From positions 1-64,000 of the forward strand of contig CAJTFN010000016.1 in the NCBI GenBank assembly GCA_910575815.1: DNA of 64,000 nt, given 5' to 3'. Source of the DNA: Oscillospiraceae bacterium (GTDB lineage Bacteria; Bacillota; Clostridia; Oscillospirales; Oscillospiraceae). Position numbers and translations under genes: made by a program. The notes under the pieces are model-generated. The model had not been told where the DNA came from. It did not search any database and was given only the letters and a program-made list of their open reading frames with translations. Shown here one piece after another: positions 8,792 to 16,727 of the stretch (the stretch's first letter is position 1; every line of letters begins with the position of its first letter).

Positions 8792-8868
8792 GCCAAGGAT
8801 TCGACCAGGATTCAACAGGCTCACACAAAAGCGGACCGCCGGGGAGCAGCCACTCCTCGGCGGTCCTT
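8792..8868 (+). ncRNA. Putative type I antitoxin RNA
   Basis: A consensus promoter ends at 8785 and a strong bidirectional terminator lies at 8833-8866, predicting an RNA of about 77 nt with no gene in it. Its 5' part (8804-8820, GACCAGGATTCAACAGG) repeats the plus-strand sequence at 8956-8974, so it is complementary to the start region of the toxin mRNA made from the other strand; the two RNAs also overlap at the terminator. This is the arrangement of the par locus of plasmid pAD1 (Fst/RNA II). Established only by pattern. Confidence 0.65.
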
Positions 8869-8970
8869 TTGTGCTTGCTTGCCCTTGCCGTGCCGCTCAA
8901 GCCACCTGCTCACGTAGTCGCCAGCTACGCTCGCTACAAACGACACAAGGAAATTGACCAGGATTTCCAA
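8821..8970 (-). CDS. Fst-like small hydrophobic toxin
   Basis: 49 residues read from a TTG start at 8970, with GAAGGAGG 11-18 bases upstream. The product has one hydrophobic segment (EILVNFLVSFVASVAG), then YVSRWLERHGKGK and a basic tail, the layout of Fst and related membrane-acting type I toxins. A promoter (TTGCGC, 16 bp, TATAAT) lies at 9020-9047 on the minus strand. The gene converges on a short divergent-strand RNA complementary to its start region. The longer frame reaching 9222 lacks a ribosome site. Confidence 0.65.
   Translation of the reverse strand: MEILVNFLVSFVASVAGDYVSRWLERHGKGKQAQKDRRGVAAPRRSAFV
8833..8866. terminator. Bidirectional terminator shared by toxin mRNA and antitoxin RNA
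   Basis: GGACCGCC and downstream GGAG pair with CTCC and GGCGGTCC; AAAA before and TTTT after make it work both ways. Confidence 0.85.
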
Positions 8971-9019
8971 CAGGTCCACCCCTCCTTCTGTTGCCAGTGT
9001 GGGGAAGGGTAGCGAACGC

Positions 9020-9047
9020 ATTATAACAAAATTCGATAAAAGCGCAA
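9020..9047 (-). promoter_or_regulatory. Promoter of putative toxin mRNA
   Basis: Minus strand: TTGCGC (9042-9047), 16 bp spacer, TATAAT (9020-9025). Confidence 0.65.
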
Positions 9048-9215
9048 GAGTGGAAGTAACTGGGGGGAGTGTCCTCTCGCGCATTTTATAATAGTAATGA
9101 TTTGTGGGGGGGCGATTCCCTGTGCCTACCCATTCATCAGGGTCCTGGAAGAGAAGCCAAAACAGGGCACCTACAAAAAATCTTCGAATGGGACACTCCC
9201 TTTTTCGTTTTCCCC

Positions 9216-9244
9216 TTGACATCTGCTCTGTCTGGTTGTATAAT
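9216..9244 (+). promoter_or_regulatory. Consensus sigma-A promoter
   Basis: TTGACA (9216-9221), 17 bp, TATAAT (9239-9244), ahead of the gene at 9314. The leader at about 9268-9299 can fold (AAATGGCGCA with TGCGCCCATTT). Confidence 0.85.
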
Positions 9245-9313
9245 AGCTACATAAATAATCCCCCTCGAAATGGCGCACTGTTTTTTTGCGCCCATTTTAA
9301 GGAGGTTATTTTT

Positions 9314-9565
9314 ATGTCTATCTCTAATAAAATTCCCTGCACATTCGCCGAGTACGACCTGGCCCAGAGGTCCATCACCTCTCTCCGCGCTACCTTGGAG
9401 AAGGCAGTCGCTGCTCCTGCCGGCAGCAAGCTGCATCGCGGCATCGCCTACTTCCAGCAGGGCATCGCCCACTGGGATGCGTTTCTCTCCTCTCACGCGC
9501 CGGTCGAGGGCTATGTCCCTGCAGACAGGCCTTATATGGCGGAGGATGGCATCATCCACACCTGA
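9314..9565 (+). CDS. Unknown 83-residue protein
   Basis: ATG after AAGGAGG, driven by one of the few perfect consensus promoters here. Soluble, helical composition, no known motif. Single-gene unit with its own terminator; converges with the gene at 9614. The possible hairpin in its leader might affect expression. Confidence 0.75.
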   Translation: MSISNKIPCTFAEYDLAQRSITSLRATLEKAVAAPAGSKLHRGIAYFQQGIAHWDAFLSSHAPVEGYVPADRPYMAEDGIIHT

Positions 9566-9572
9566 GATATGC

Positions 9573-9608
9573 GCAGCCCCGGAGGATTTCCCCCGGGGCT
9601 GCATTTTT
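9573..9608. terminator. Rho-independent terminator
   Basis: GCAGCCCCGG (9573-9582) pairs with CCGGGGCTGC (9593-9602), followed by ATTTTTG. Confidence 0.9.
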
Positions 9609-9613
9609 GATGT

Positions 9614-10135
9614 TTAGATTTTCTCTACTGCGGAGCTAGGCCGAATGCGCAACACGTAGTCCTGTCCATTGACGCGGAAGGCGCCGTTGGCAGTCCAGTT
9701 ATCCCAGACGGTTTTCAGCAAAACGTACTGATACCCTGCCTCGAAGCAGAGCGTGTAGCCCTCTTCTTCCAGGATGACCACGATGGAGTCCTTACCGTCC
9801 TCGTTGAGGGTGGTGATTTTTTTGTCCTCAAGACCCACAGGATGGTCGTAGACAACGCTGCCTACCAGGGGGTTTTCGAGGGTTTTGACCGCCAGCTCCA
9901 GAAGCCGGTCCGGAGACGCGCAATACAGCCGCTTACTGCCGCGGCATACTGCGTGCCCACCTAAAACCACCGCTCTTCTTTCGCCGGCGACCTTCGCGGT
10001 ACCCACCACGAAGTTGTCGGGGTCCAGTTCCTGCTGATGAAGCAGGTGCTGATTGAACTTTGCCGGATTCATTTCCTCTTCCGCGCGAGCCAGAAACAGG
10101 CTCATGTTCTGTGCTTCGTATCCCTTAACCTTCAT
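9614..10135 (-). CDS. Unknown 173-residue protein
   Basis: Minus-strand gene, ATG after GAGGGAGAG. The N-terminal half is helical and charged (LARAEEEMNPAKFNQHLL), the C-terminal half beta-rich. No recognised motif, signal peptide or membrane segment. It converges on the terminator at 9573-9608. Confidence 0.75.
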   Translation of the reverse strand: MKVKGYEAQNMSLFLARAEEEMNPAKFNQHLLHQQELDPDNFVVGTAKVAGERRAVVLGGHAVCRGSKRLYCASPDRLLELAVKTLENPLVGSVVYDHPVGLEDKKITTLNEDGKDSIVVILEEEGYTLCFEAGYQYVLLKTVWDNWTANGAFRVNGQDYVLRIRPSSAVEKI

Positions 10136-10261
10136 GGTATGTACTCTCCCTCTTTTGAATTCTGCCGTTTTCCAAATTGAGTTGTTCTTTTGTATGCAAA
10201 CGGCAAAAAATCAATTCCCCAAGGGCGTTCGAAACCTTAAGCAGGGGTATCCGCCTTCCAT

Positions 10262-10412
10262 TGGGCGGCTCTTCTTTTGCCACCGTGTCAAACGTTGATG
10301 CTGGGGAACCAGGTTTAGGACCTTTGCTCTGCCCGCCACCCGAACTGTGTCGGGCTATGGCAAAATATTTCACTCCATCCGCCCATTTCTTCTTGTCAAA
10401 TCAAAAAAGCCG
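10262..10412. repeat. Dispersed hairpin element with a parS-like site
   Basis: Outer arms CTCTTCTTTTGCC and TTCTTCTTGTCAAATC, inner arm CTGTGTCGGGC near 10348. A parS-like 17-mer lies at 10276-10292. Intergenic between 10135 and 10497. Confidence 0.6.
10276..10292. promoter_or_regulatory. parS-like site
   Basis: TTTGCCACCGTGTCAAA, one mismatch from the perfect palindrome. Confidence 0.5.
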
Positions 10413-10496
10413 GAATAATTTTTCTTCCGATTGCATATAAACACATAGCCCCTTTGGGGGAAGGTTAGTACCACAAATCTAAAGGAGGACCACTGC

Positions 10497-10625
10497 ATGT
10501 CTCATCAGAAGTGTGGCTTCGGTCATAGCATTCTGGCTTCGGCCAGTCGTACCTCGACTGGCGAGGCAACCCCTGCATGTACCCTGAAATGTGGAGACAA
10601 AACCATCGGCGATACATATTGCTGA
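10497..10625 (+). CDS. 42-residue Cys/Ser/Thr-rich peptide
   Basis: ATG with a perfect AAAGGAGG 9-16 bases upstream and a strong terminator immediately after the stop make this a convincing small gene. Four Cys (residues 6, 28, 32, 42) and many Ser and Thr, no long hydrophobic segment and no Gly-Gly leader site. It could be a small zinc or redox peptide or a modified-peptide precursor, but no modification enzyme is nearby. A GCATATAAA promoter-like motif lies near 10433. Confidence 0.6.
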   Translation: MSHQKCGFGHSILASASRTSTGEATPACTLKCGDKTIGDTYC

Positions 10626-10639
10626 CAAATTTACAAAAT

Positions 10640-10672
10640 GGGGGGCGGCTTTTAAGCCGCTCCCCCCCTTTT
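10640..10672 (+). terminator. Rho-independent terminator
   Basis: GGGGGGCGGCTT pairs with AAGCCGCTCCCCCC, followed by CTTTT. Confidence 0.9.
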
Positions 10673-10782
10673 CTGCCATGCGGACAAGCCTTCCTCAAAA
10701 TGGCTTTCTCTCTCCGGCGTTCGCCCTCCCATTCTCTTCGAGGTCAGCCAGATTTCTGTCCAGAATTACTTTCTCCACATCC

Positions 10783-10791
10783 GCATACCAT
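10783..10791 (+). promoter_or_regulatory. GCATAnnAT promoter-like motif
   Basis: GCATACCAT with TTTC 9 nt upstream, 49 bp before the ATG at 10840. The same leader recurs before 12790. Confidence 0.6.
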
Positions 10792-10839
10792 AGCCATAAA
10801 TACCTTCAGGAGAGCAAATTTTGAAAGGAGAACTCAATT

Positions 10840-11649
10840 ATGCTGCAAACTACAAAAATGCGGCTTCCCACCTGTAAGGAGTGGGACAGCCTGTCCAGAA
10901 TCACCGGCGGGAATAACAAAATCCTCAACTGGGCAGAGATGTATTCCTGGTGCCAGGACAGCGATTTACTTGGTATGCGCATGGTAAAGGGCCGCAGTGA
11001 CTGCCGCTTTATGCGCCGCATCGTCGAGACTGAGCGTTCTAATGTGGTCGGTTTTCGACCTGTTTTCGAGGCAGACCCCAGGCAGCAGGATGGCGACATT
11101 GTATTGGTAGGTACCCTGTATATGAACGATGAACCGGTCAAAGTTCCCAAGCAGCCGTTACCGAACGGGGACATCCAGGATTACGTTCCTGGTGCTACTC
11201 TGAGGCTCGGACAGCCCATGGTAGACCCGGACTATCAAATCAGGGCCATTAAAGTTGGGGACATCCTTATCGCCGACCGGGTACTGCTCAAAAACATTTC
11301 CTGGCCTGAGACCGGCGGCGCCCTCCCCCTGTTTTTTGTCACCGAGGCAAACGACGTGGACGCAACCAGTGAGGTCATCGCTGTGGCCAGAACCCGGGAT
11401 GAAGCCTGGCTGGAAATGTATCGGGCCTTCGTTTGCCGCATCGAGTTGTTGAACTCCATCGATGAGGCCCCGGATGGCCCGCACCCCCTGCCCATCCCCT
11501 CCAAGGAGGAGGCCCGCGCTGGCTGGGGCAGGACATTAGACGGTGTGTGGGGGTATATTTCGCTGGACCATGCCAGCATTGTGGATGACGGCGGGACAAC
11601 CGGTTTCTCTATCTCCGAGTTCGCCCTCGACCGGAACCTGCTTCTCTAA
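10840..11649 (+). CDS. FGE/C-type-lectin-like modular protein, paralogue 2
   Basis: 269 residues, ATG after AAAGGAG. Residues 1-75 form the MRLPTCKEWD to GFRP half-module; about 80-150 is the second half, with GTLYM, PVKVP and ADRVLLKNISW; the remaining 120 residues are a separate C-terminal domain also found, more diverged, in the paralogue at 12790. The stretch just before GFRP is very different from the other copies. No signal peptide. Part of a tandem array with the genes at 11742 and 12790. Confidence 0.75.
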   Translation: MLQTTKMRLPTCKEWDSLSRITGGNNKILNWAEMYSWCQDSDLLGMRMVKGRSDCRFMRRIVETERSNVVGFRPVFEADPRQQDGDIVLVGTLYMNDEPVKVPKQPLPNGDIQDYVPGATLRLGQPMVDPDYQIRAIKVGDILIADRVLLKNISWPETGGALPLFFVTEANDVDATSEVIAVARTRDEAWLEMYRAFVCRIELLNSIDEAPDGPHPLPIPSKEEARAGWGRTLDGVWGYISLDHASIVDDGGTTGFSISEFALDRNLLL

Positions 11650-11687
11650 CCCAATCCGGACAGCCAAAAATCGTTTCCAATGCCCTC

Positions 11688-11696
11688 GCATGCCAT
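11688..11696 (+). promoter_or_regulatory. Variant of the GCATAnnAT motif
   Basis: GCATGCCAT in the same leader context as at 10783 and 12731, 46 bp before the ATG at 11742. Confidence 0.35.
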
Positions 11697-11741
11697 GGGC
11701 ACAAAACCAACAAAGTGATATTTTGGAAGGAGACCTCAGAT

Positions 11742-12266
11742 ATGCTGCAAATCACGAAAACACGCCTCCCCTTCAGCCGTGAGTGGGATTTGCTGGGGGA
11801 TGCCGTCAACTGGAACAACGATATAATGCATTGGGAAGGCGTTTGGACCCTTTGCCAGGACAAAGCCCCGCTTTTCCCCTCCTGCCGCAAGATGCGCGGC
11901 GCGGCGTCCCGCAAGGCTGGGTCCACTTACAGTGCTGACCGTCGGTACGATAATATCGGCTTCCGCCCTGTTTTTGAGGCCAAAACAGACCTCCCGGATG
12001 GCGCCATCGTCACGGTGGGCACGCTGTATTTGGATGGGAAGCCTGTCAAAGTGCCCACAAATCCCGTTTGGAATGGAGACATCCCCAGCTACCCCGTCCA
12101 GCATTCCAACAATCCTCATCAGCCCGCCCCTATGGAGTTCCGGGATGCCCTGAGCAACCCTGCGTACCAGGTGCAGACCATCAAGGTTGGCAGCTTTCTG
12201 TTTGCCGACCGGGTACTCATTCGCGGTATCTCGTTCGACGACCTGCACGCGCTTGGATTTTGTTGA
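11742..12266 (+). CDS. FGE/C-type-lectin-like module protein, paralogue 3
   Basis: 174 residues from the ATG at 11742, chosen because AAGGAG precedes it. It is one module with no extra C-terminal domain: RLPFSREWDLL start, NIGFRPVFE near residue 75, then GTLYL, PVKVP and ADRVLIRGISFDDL. Shortest member of the family and so the best guide to module limits. Followed after 15 bases by the gene at 12282. Confidence 0.75.
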   Translation: MLQITKTRLPFSREWDLLGDAVNWNNDIMHWEGVWTLCQDKAPLFPSCRKMRGAASRKAGSTYSADRRYDNIGFRPVFEAKTDLPDGAIVTVGTLYLDGKPVKVPTNPVWNGDIPSYPVQHSNNPHQPAPMEFRDALSNPAYQVQTIKVGSFLFADRVLIRGISFDDLHALGFC

Positions 12267-12281
12267 GAGGAGTGGGCGAAA

Positions 12282-12671
12282 ATGTACCTAGAGAGGGAGA
12301 TTGCCGTCATCGGTTGTACAAATGAAATCCTGCTGCAGGGTCTGGAGCCCTATATCAACGCAGAAATTGTTCACCAGTACATTCGCATGTTAGAAGTTCG
12401 CAGTGGCTATGCAGTCATACCTGGCTTCTCATGGGATGTCTTGGAAGGGCTGCTTTCCCGGTATGAGAGCCTGTTCCAATACGACCTCCGGAAGTCTGGG
12501 GAAATGAGGCAGGAGACCTACCGCATCCTCTTTGAGGGCGAACGGAATGAGCAGGCAATCGGGCGGTTCATCCAGGAGATGATTGACATCCTGGACCCCG
12601 CCGTCAACTATCCACTGTCCCTTCTGAAAGACATGCGGCTGCTGCCGGCGCTGCAAGGAGACTTCTATTGA
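12282..12671 (+). CDS. Unknown 129-residue protein
   Basis: ATG after GAGAGGAG, 15 bases behind paralogue 3, so co-transcribed. Helical, Leu- and Glu-rich, no known motif. A hairpin (CTGGGCTGCC and GGGCGGCCCAG, 12688-12711) follows. Its position within the lectin-like array hints at a partner role, which is a guess. Confidence 0.7.
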   Translation: MYLEREIAVIGCTNEILLQGLEPYINAEIVHQYIRMLEVRSGYAVIPGFSWDVLEGLLSRYESLFQYDLRKSGEMRQETYRILFEGERNEQAIGRFIQEMIDILDPAVNYPLSLLKDMRLLPALQGDFY

Positions 12672-12687
12672 TTTTCTATTCACCCAT

Positions 12688-12715
12688 CTGGGCTGCCTTC
12701 GGGCGGCCCAGAATT
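12688..12715 (+). terminator. Probable terminator hairpin
   Basis: CTGGGCTGCC and GGGCGGCCCAG around TTC, followed by AATTGTTTCC. Confidence 0.6.
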
Positions 12716-12730
12716 GTTTCCTCTCCATCC

Positions 12731-12739
12731 GCATACCAT
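12731..12739 (+). promoter_or_regulatory. GCATAnnAT promoter-like motif
   Basis: GCATACCAT with TTTC 10 nt upstream, 51 bp before the ATG at 12790; the leader is nearly identical to that at 10783. Confidence 0.6.
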
Positions 12740-12789
12740 GGACACAAACACCTTCAGGAGTGCAAATTTTGAAAGGAGAAAATTCAAGC

Positions 12790-13827
12790 ATGCTGCAGAT
12801 TAAGAAAATGCGTCTCCCCACCTGCGAGGAATACGACCTTCTGGCAACCACCGCGAAAGAGGACAATGACACCATGCACTGGTCATACATGCTTTCCTGG
12901 TGCCAGGATGTGGACCCAGGCTCGACATCGCATCGTGCGGTTCGCGGCTGGGTGTCGGCCCGCTACTGGAACAACGACAATGCCACGTATCGGTACGTGG
13001 ACGTCGGTTTTCGCCCTGTCGTTGAAATCCTGAACCCTGACATTCTGGGCCCTGATGGGGCCACCATCATGATTGGCACCCTTTACATGGACGACAAGCC
13101 GGTGAAGGTTCCTCAGAATCCCGTCTTTAATGGCGACATTCCCGACTATATCCCCGGCGCCAAGCTGGAGCTGCGGGAAGCTCTCGATGACCCCAGCTAT
13201 CAGGTGAAGGCCATCAAAGTAGGTGATGTTCTGGTTGCGGACAGGGTTTTGCTAAAGAACCTTTCCTGGGATGACCTGATGTCTTCTATCGCCGCAAAAA
13301 TTTCCGAAAGAGGACAGATTTTCTATTTTGCTTTAACTGCCGACAACACCAGTACCAACGCTGGCATCGTGGCTGCCGCTGTTACCAAGAAGGGCGCTTT
13401 CGCCGCCATGTACGACCGGTTCGCGGCCATTGTGAGCGAACTTTTCCCCAATGCCGATATCCCCACTGCCGAGGCAGCCTGGGAAGGCTGGGAGTTCCGA
13501 TTCGAGGAGCCCGGCTACGCGGTCAGCATCACAGAGGATGGCTACTCCATCGACTATGGCGGGGGCGACCTGTCCTACTGCTCCATCGTGGAGTTCGAGC
13601 TGCCCCTGTTTGGGCTGTATTCCGACTTCTCCGATGGCCGCACTCTTGACTCCAGCATCAGGCTTTTCCTGGGCGAGCGTTCCGCGAAAGCCGCTATGGA
13701 AGCGGAAATCAAGCGGACCAAGTGCGACACAGGTGTGCCTGGCAAGCGGACGGCAAACGGTGCCTGGTTCGACGATGGCACCGGGATTCTTGGACTGGAA
13801 GTCAAGCCGGTTAAGGTCTACGAGTGA
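12790..13827 (+). CDS. FGE/C-type-lectin-like modular protein, paralogue 4
   Basis: 345 residues, ATG after AAAGGAG. Residues 1-160 are the full module, close to identical at DNA level with the copy at 1-600 except in the 100 bp before GFRP, where many codons differ. The remaining 185 residues are a C-terminal domain related to that of paralogue 2 (shared pattern IVEFEL/ISEFAL) plus an extra tail. No secretion signal, so any display outside the cell would need another route. Function unknown. Confidence 0.75.
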   Translation: MLQIKKMRLPTCEEYDLLATTAKEDNDTMHWSYMLSWCQDVDPGSTSHRAVRGWVSARYWNNDNATYRYVDVGFRPVVEILNPDILGPDGATIMIGTLYMDDKPVKVPQNPVFNGDIPDYIPGAKLELREALDDPSYQVKAIKVGDVLVADRVLLKNLSWDDLMSSIAAKISERGQIFYFALTADNTSTNAGIVAAAVTKKGAFAAMYDRFAAIVSELFPNADIPTAEAAWEGWEFRFEEPGYAVSITEDGYSIDYGGGDLSYCSIVEFELPLFGLYSDFSDGRTLDSSIRLFLGERSAKAAMEAEIKRTKCDTGVPGKRTANGAWFDDGTGILGLEVKPVKVYE

Positions 13828-13913
13828 TGTGCTTCGAGGCCGCGCTCTTCGGCAGCGGAGTCTCCGAAAGCTAACTGGCCCGTCTTTCATAAAACACACG
13901 AGGAGGAAAACAT

Positions 13914-14153
13914 ATGCGCTGTGTGAAAATTTTGAGTTATACCATCCCTATGTATGGCAACAAGCACGCCATCCCCTATGGGAAGATGCTCGTGGAACAT
14001 GAGGGAAAGGAGAAGACCGTCCCGTTTGGCGGCTTTGACATGGGGGCCGGACTGCAGTTCATCACGTTCGAAAGAAAGAGATTTTTCTTCCGGAACGTTG
14101 GCGGCCTGTATAGCCCGAGGTTCGTGTTCGATGGAGAGGAGACTGCCCAGTGA
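13914..14153 (+). CDS. Unknown 79-residue protein
   Basis: ATG after GAGGAGG. Beta-rich small domain with KTVPFGGFDMGAG and FERKRFFFRN; no match recognised. Its stop overlaps the GTG start of the Nudix gene, so translation is coupled. Confidence 0.75.
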   Translation: MRCVKILSYTIPMYGNKHAIPYGKMLVEHEGKEKTVPFGGFDMGAGLQFITFERKRFFFRNVGGLYSPRFVFDGEETAQ

Positions 14154-14941
14154 AATACACGGTCTGCTTTCTTTTCACCGACAACGGTGAAAGGGTTCTC
14201 CTGCAAAAGAAGAACCGGACGCAGTATTCCGGCCAGTTCAACGGCGTAGGCGGCAAAATTGAACCTGGTGAGACTCCCCTGGAGGGAGCCCGCCGGGAAA
14301 TCCGGGGGGGAACAGGTGCGGATGTCCAGGACCTTATCTGGCTGGGCACGCTCTCTCTTCCCAAGGACCGCTGCCTGCCAGCAGGCGGGGATAACATGGG
14401 CTGCGAGCTAAATTTCTTCGCCGGGACAGTTGAGGATACCAAAGCGGTCTCCCAACAGCCCGGGGAAACGGAGCCTCTGCTCTGGCTGCTCACGCGGCAC
14501 GTCATTGGGGGTCTCGTAGACACCGCCGGAGGTGGTGATGTGGAGTATTTTGTGTCCAAGGGTCTCCGGGCCGTGGCGGAGAGGGCTCCGGCATCCGGCA
14601 AAACGCTGGACCCGGATTTGGTTAAGCTGTACCAGGCGATTGCAAACAATCTGGCCCGCGAGGCCGAGTTTCTTCACCGCTCATCCTTCTACGCACATCC
14701 CTCTATGACCAGCGCCATGAATGAAGCCATCACCGTCATTCGGAACCTTGCCACAAACAGATTTGACGAGGACCTGCTTGCGCACTACAAGATGGTTGCC
14801 ACCAACCTTGCTGAAGAGGCGAAGGTCTTCGAAGGAAAGGCCATCAACAGCTGCGCTGACAGATATGCCTTTTCTTCAGCCGTTAGCGCCATGAAAAGGG
14901 CTGCCGCCGCCATCTGGGAACTCATCAAATTCGTCAACTAG
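14150..14941 (+). CDS. Nudix-fold protein with altered catalytic motif
   Basis: 263 residues, GTG start overlapping the previous stop (GTGA). The Nudix box begins at G35 with E41, R49-E50 and G56 in place, but the two Glu that normally bind metal (positions 53-54 of REUxEExGU) are Gly-Gly, encoded in a G run. Hydrolysis is therefore doubtful. Residues about 130-263 are an added all-helical domain. The upstream protein may be its partner. A wild-type Nudix enzyme of this kind would clean damaged or excess nucleotides. Confidence 0.8.
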   Translation: MKYTVCFLFTDNGERVLLQKKNRTQYSGQFNGVGGKIEPGETPLEGARREIRGGTGADVQDLIWLGTLSLPKDRCLPAGGDNMGCELNFFAGTVEDTKAVSQQPGETEPLLWLLTRHVIGGLVDTAGGGDVEYFVSKGLRAVAERAPASGKTLDPDLVKLYQAIANNLAREAEFLHRSSFYAHPSMTSAMNEAITVIRNLATNRFDEDLLAHYKMVATNLAEEAKVFEGKAINSCADRYAFSSAVSAMKRAAAAIWELIKFVN

Positions 14942-14946
14942 CGCGA

Positions 14947-14976
14947 AGGCCACCCCAAACCGGGTGGCCTTTTTGC
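14947..14976 (+). terminator. Rho-independent terminator
   Basis: AGGCCACCC pairs with GGGTGGCCT (to 14970), followed by TTTT. Confidence 0.9.
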
Positions 14977-15127
14977 TCAGCCGGCCAGTCTCGCTAAAAA
15001 TGGAACATCATTTGAAATCCTTCTTAAGTTCTTGTTAGAGTAATCGCAGCAAAATCCCTCTTCCCCAAACAGCTGATTTGGACAAGGAGTCGGGTTTTCA
15101 CATTGCCATTAAGGAGGTGTCAAATAG

Positions 15128-16603
15128 ATGCATTGTAACACACAGCAACAAGTGCTTAATCAAACGTCTTCCTCGTGGGGAGAAACGGAAAAGAGATACT
15201 ACAAACGCATGCAGAAGAGGATTGCTGGCAAGCCGCCGCCCACCCAAATCATCATGGAGCGGACCTTCAATACCGCCTGTCTGGTATTGAAAGCCGTTCA
15301 TTCAATGCCTTTTTCTCAGTTGACTAGGGGACTCTTTTTCCTCTGCAAAGCCCTTCCATCCAAGGACTTGGCCCATGATTTCGAGGCCCAGCTTGAACTG
15401 GCCGGCGCTAATCCCGAGCGGTTTGTATTCGGACTACACCCATTCTACAATGATTTTATTGCAAAAATCCGACGAGAGAATCGTTTTTCGGAACTTTTCG
15501 GTTTCATAGGTTCTATGGTTCGTATCTGCATAGAAAATCCCTCACTGGTTGACGCCTGTGTCATGGATGCATATATGAACCTACTCCTGCAGGTTACGGA
15601 ATATCTCCGTCCAAATAAGCTCAACCTGGAGTCCTTCGTGTATGGAATCAGCACAGATGGAGAATTGTTGACGGGGCCAGTTCCCCACGCTTTTTCCGAT
15701 GTTCCAGGGATTCAACTAAGACGCATGGAAACTCTTAGATGCTCGCAAGCAGCTTCCATTCTGAATATGTATGGGCGTCAGGAGCCTCAGATACAATCTC
15801 TATCCTCCATTATGAGATTGACGGAGGTTTTGCGCATGCATACTAATATGACAGCCGCTATGCTTCCCTTCATCAATGAGTTTACGTGGGACATTGTGCC
15901 GGCCAAGGTGTATGGCTCCAATATTGCTCCTCTGATGGAACTGACGCACCAGCCCTTCGATTTTGATGCACTATCCCACAGCCTGACCCGGCGGAAACGA
16001 ACCCTGCCATCAAATGGAGTAACTTTCAAAGTGGACGACCCGACCGGGGAGCTGCAGGCCCTGTTATTAAAAGAAATGATGTATGAAGGACGAATTCATC
16101 TTCTTTACCGCATTGATTTTCAAACCGGAAGTCTTTCTGGCTATTATGATACATCTGATAAATTTTTCTACTCTGCCCTCAAGAAGGCGACCGGGCAGGA
16201 GTTCGCGCAAAAACTGGAGGGGCTGGTTTTGACCGCCTATGCGTCGCAGGTTCTTTCCCCTGACAATTCGCCCGATATATATTCTTTCTTTCTGCAAAAT
16301 GGTCAGTCCCTGCGCATTTCACCCTATGCCCGAGGCGGCCGGCTCCGGGATGCGTATCACGGCAGCCTTGAGCCCGAAAGGCGTCATGCGTTCAAACGGC
16401 AGGGCGAATACAGGCGGGAAGACAGAAGCATCAACGGGTTTATCCGGCGGCTTCCAGCAGGGCAAACCGCATCTCCTGCCGCCGTGGCAATGGCTGCGAA
16501 ATATGGCTATGATTTAGCGCCTAACGAAACCTATGTTCGCCCATTTGTAAGAGCATCGGTCTTGAAAATCCCCATTTCCAAGGAAAAACCGCCCACTGGA
16601 TGA
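15128..16603 (+). CDS. Unknown 491-residue protein
   Basis: ATG after TTAAGGAGGT. Long mostly helical N-terminal two thirds and a basic C-terminus rich in Arg and Gly (near residues 410-445). No nuclease, polymerase or helicase motif, signal peptide or membrane segment was seen. It stands alone between two terminators. A weak promoter (TTGAAA, 18 bp, TAGAGT) lies near 15012. Confidence 0.8.
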   Translation: MHCNTQQQVLNQTSSSWGETEKRYYKRMQKRIAGKPPPTQIIMERTFNTACLVLKAVHSMPFSQLTRGLFFLCKALPSKDLAHDFEAQLELAGANPERFVFGLHPFYNDFIAKIRRENRFSELFGFIGSMVRICIENPSLVDACVMDAYMNLLLQVTEYLRPNKLNLESFVYGISTDGELLTGPVPHAFSDVPGIQLRRMETLRCSQAASILNMYGRQEPQIQSLSSIMRLTEVLRMHTNMTAAMLPFINEFTWDIVPAKVYGSNIAPLMELTHQPFDFDALSHSLTRRKRTLPSNGVTFKVDDPTGELQALLLKEMMYEGRIHLLYRIDFQTGSLSGYYDTSDKFFYSALKKATGQEFAQKLEGLVLTAYASQVLSPDNSPDIYSFFLQNGQSLRISPYARGGRLRDAYHGSLEPERRHAFKRQGEYRREDRSINGFIRRLPAGQTASPAAVAMAAKYGYDLAPNETYVRPFVRASVLKIPISKEKPPTG

Positions 16604-16620
16604 ATGGCCTGAGGAAGGGC

Positions 16621-16664
16621 AAAACCCAGCCCACTCACCGAAAGGTGTATGGGCTGGGTTTTTT
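16621..16664. terminator. Rho-independent terminator between convergent genes
   Basis: AAAACCCAGCCCA pairs with TGGGCTGGGTTTT; A and T runs on both sides suggest two-way use. Confidence 0.9.
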
Positions 16665-16727
16665 CAGAATGGCAGCGGCCTTGCTGCTTCCCATTGCAAA
16701 GCCGCCCAACGAAGAGAGACTCTTCTC

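Noticed and set aside
9069..9254. Frames between the type I locus and the gene at 9314
   Set aside because: They run through a perfect promoter and lack ribosome sites.
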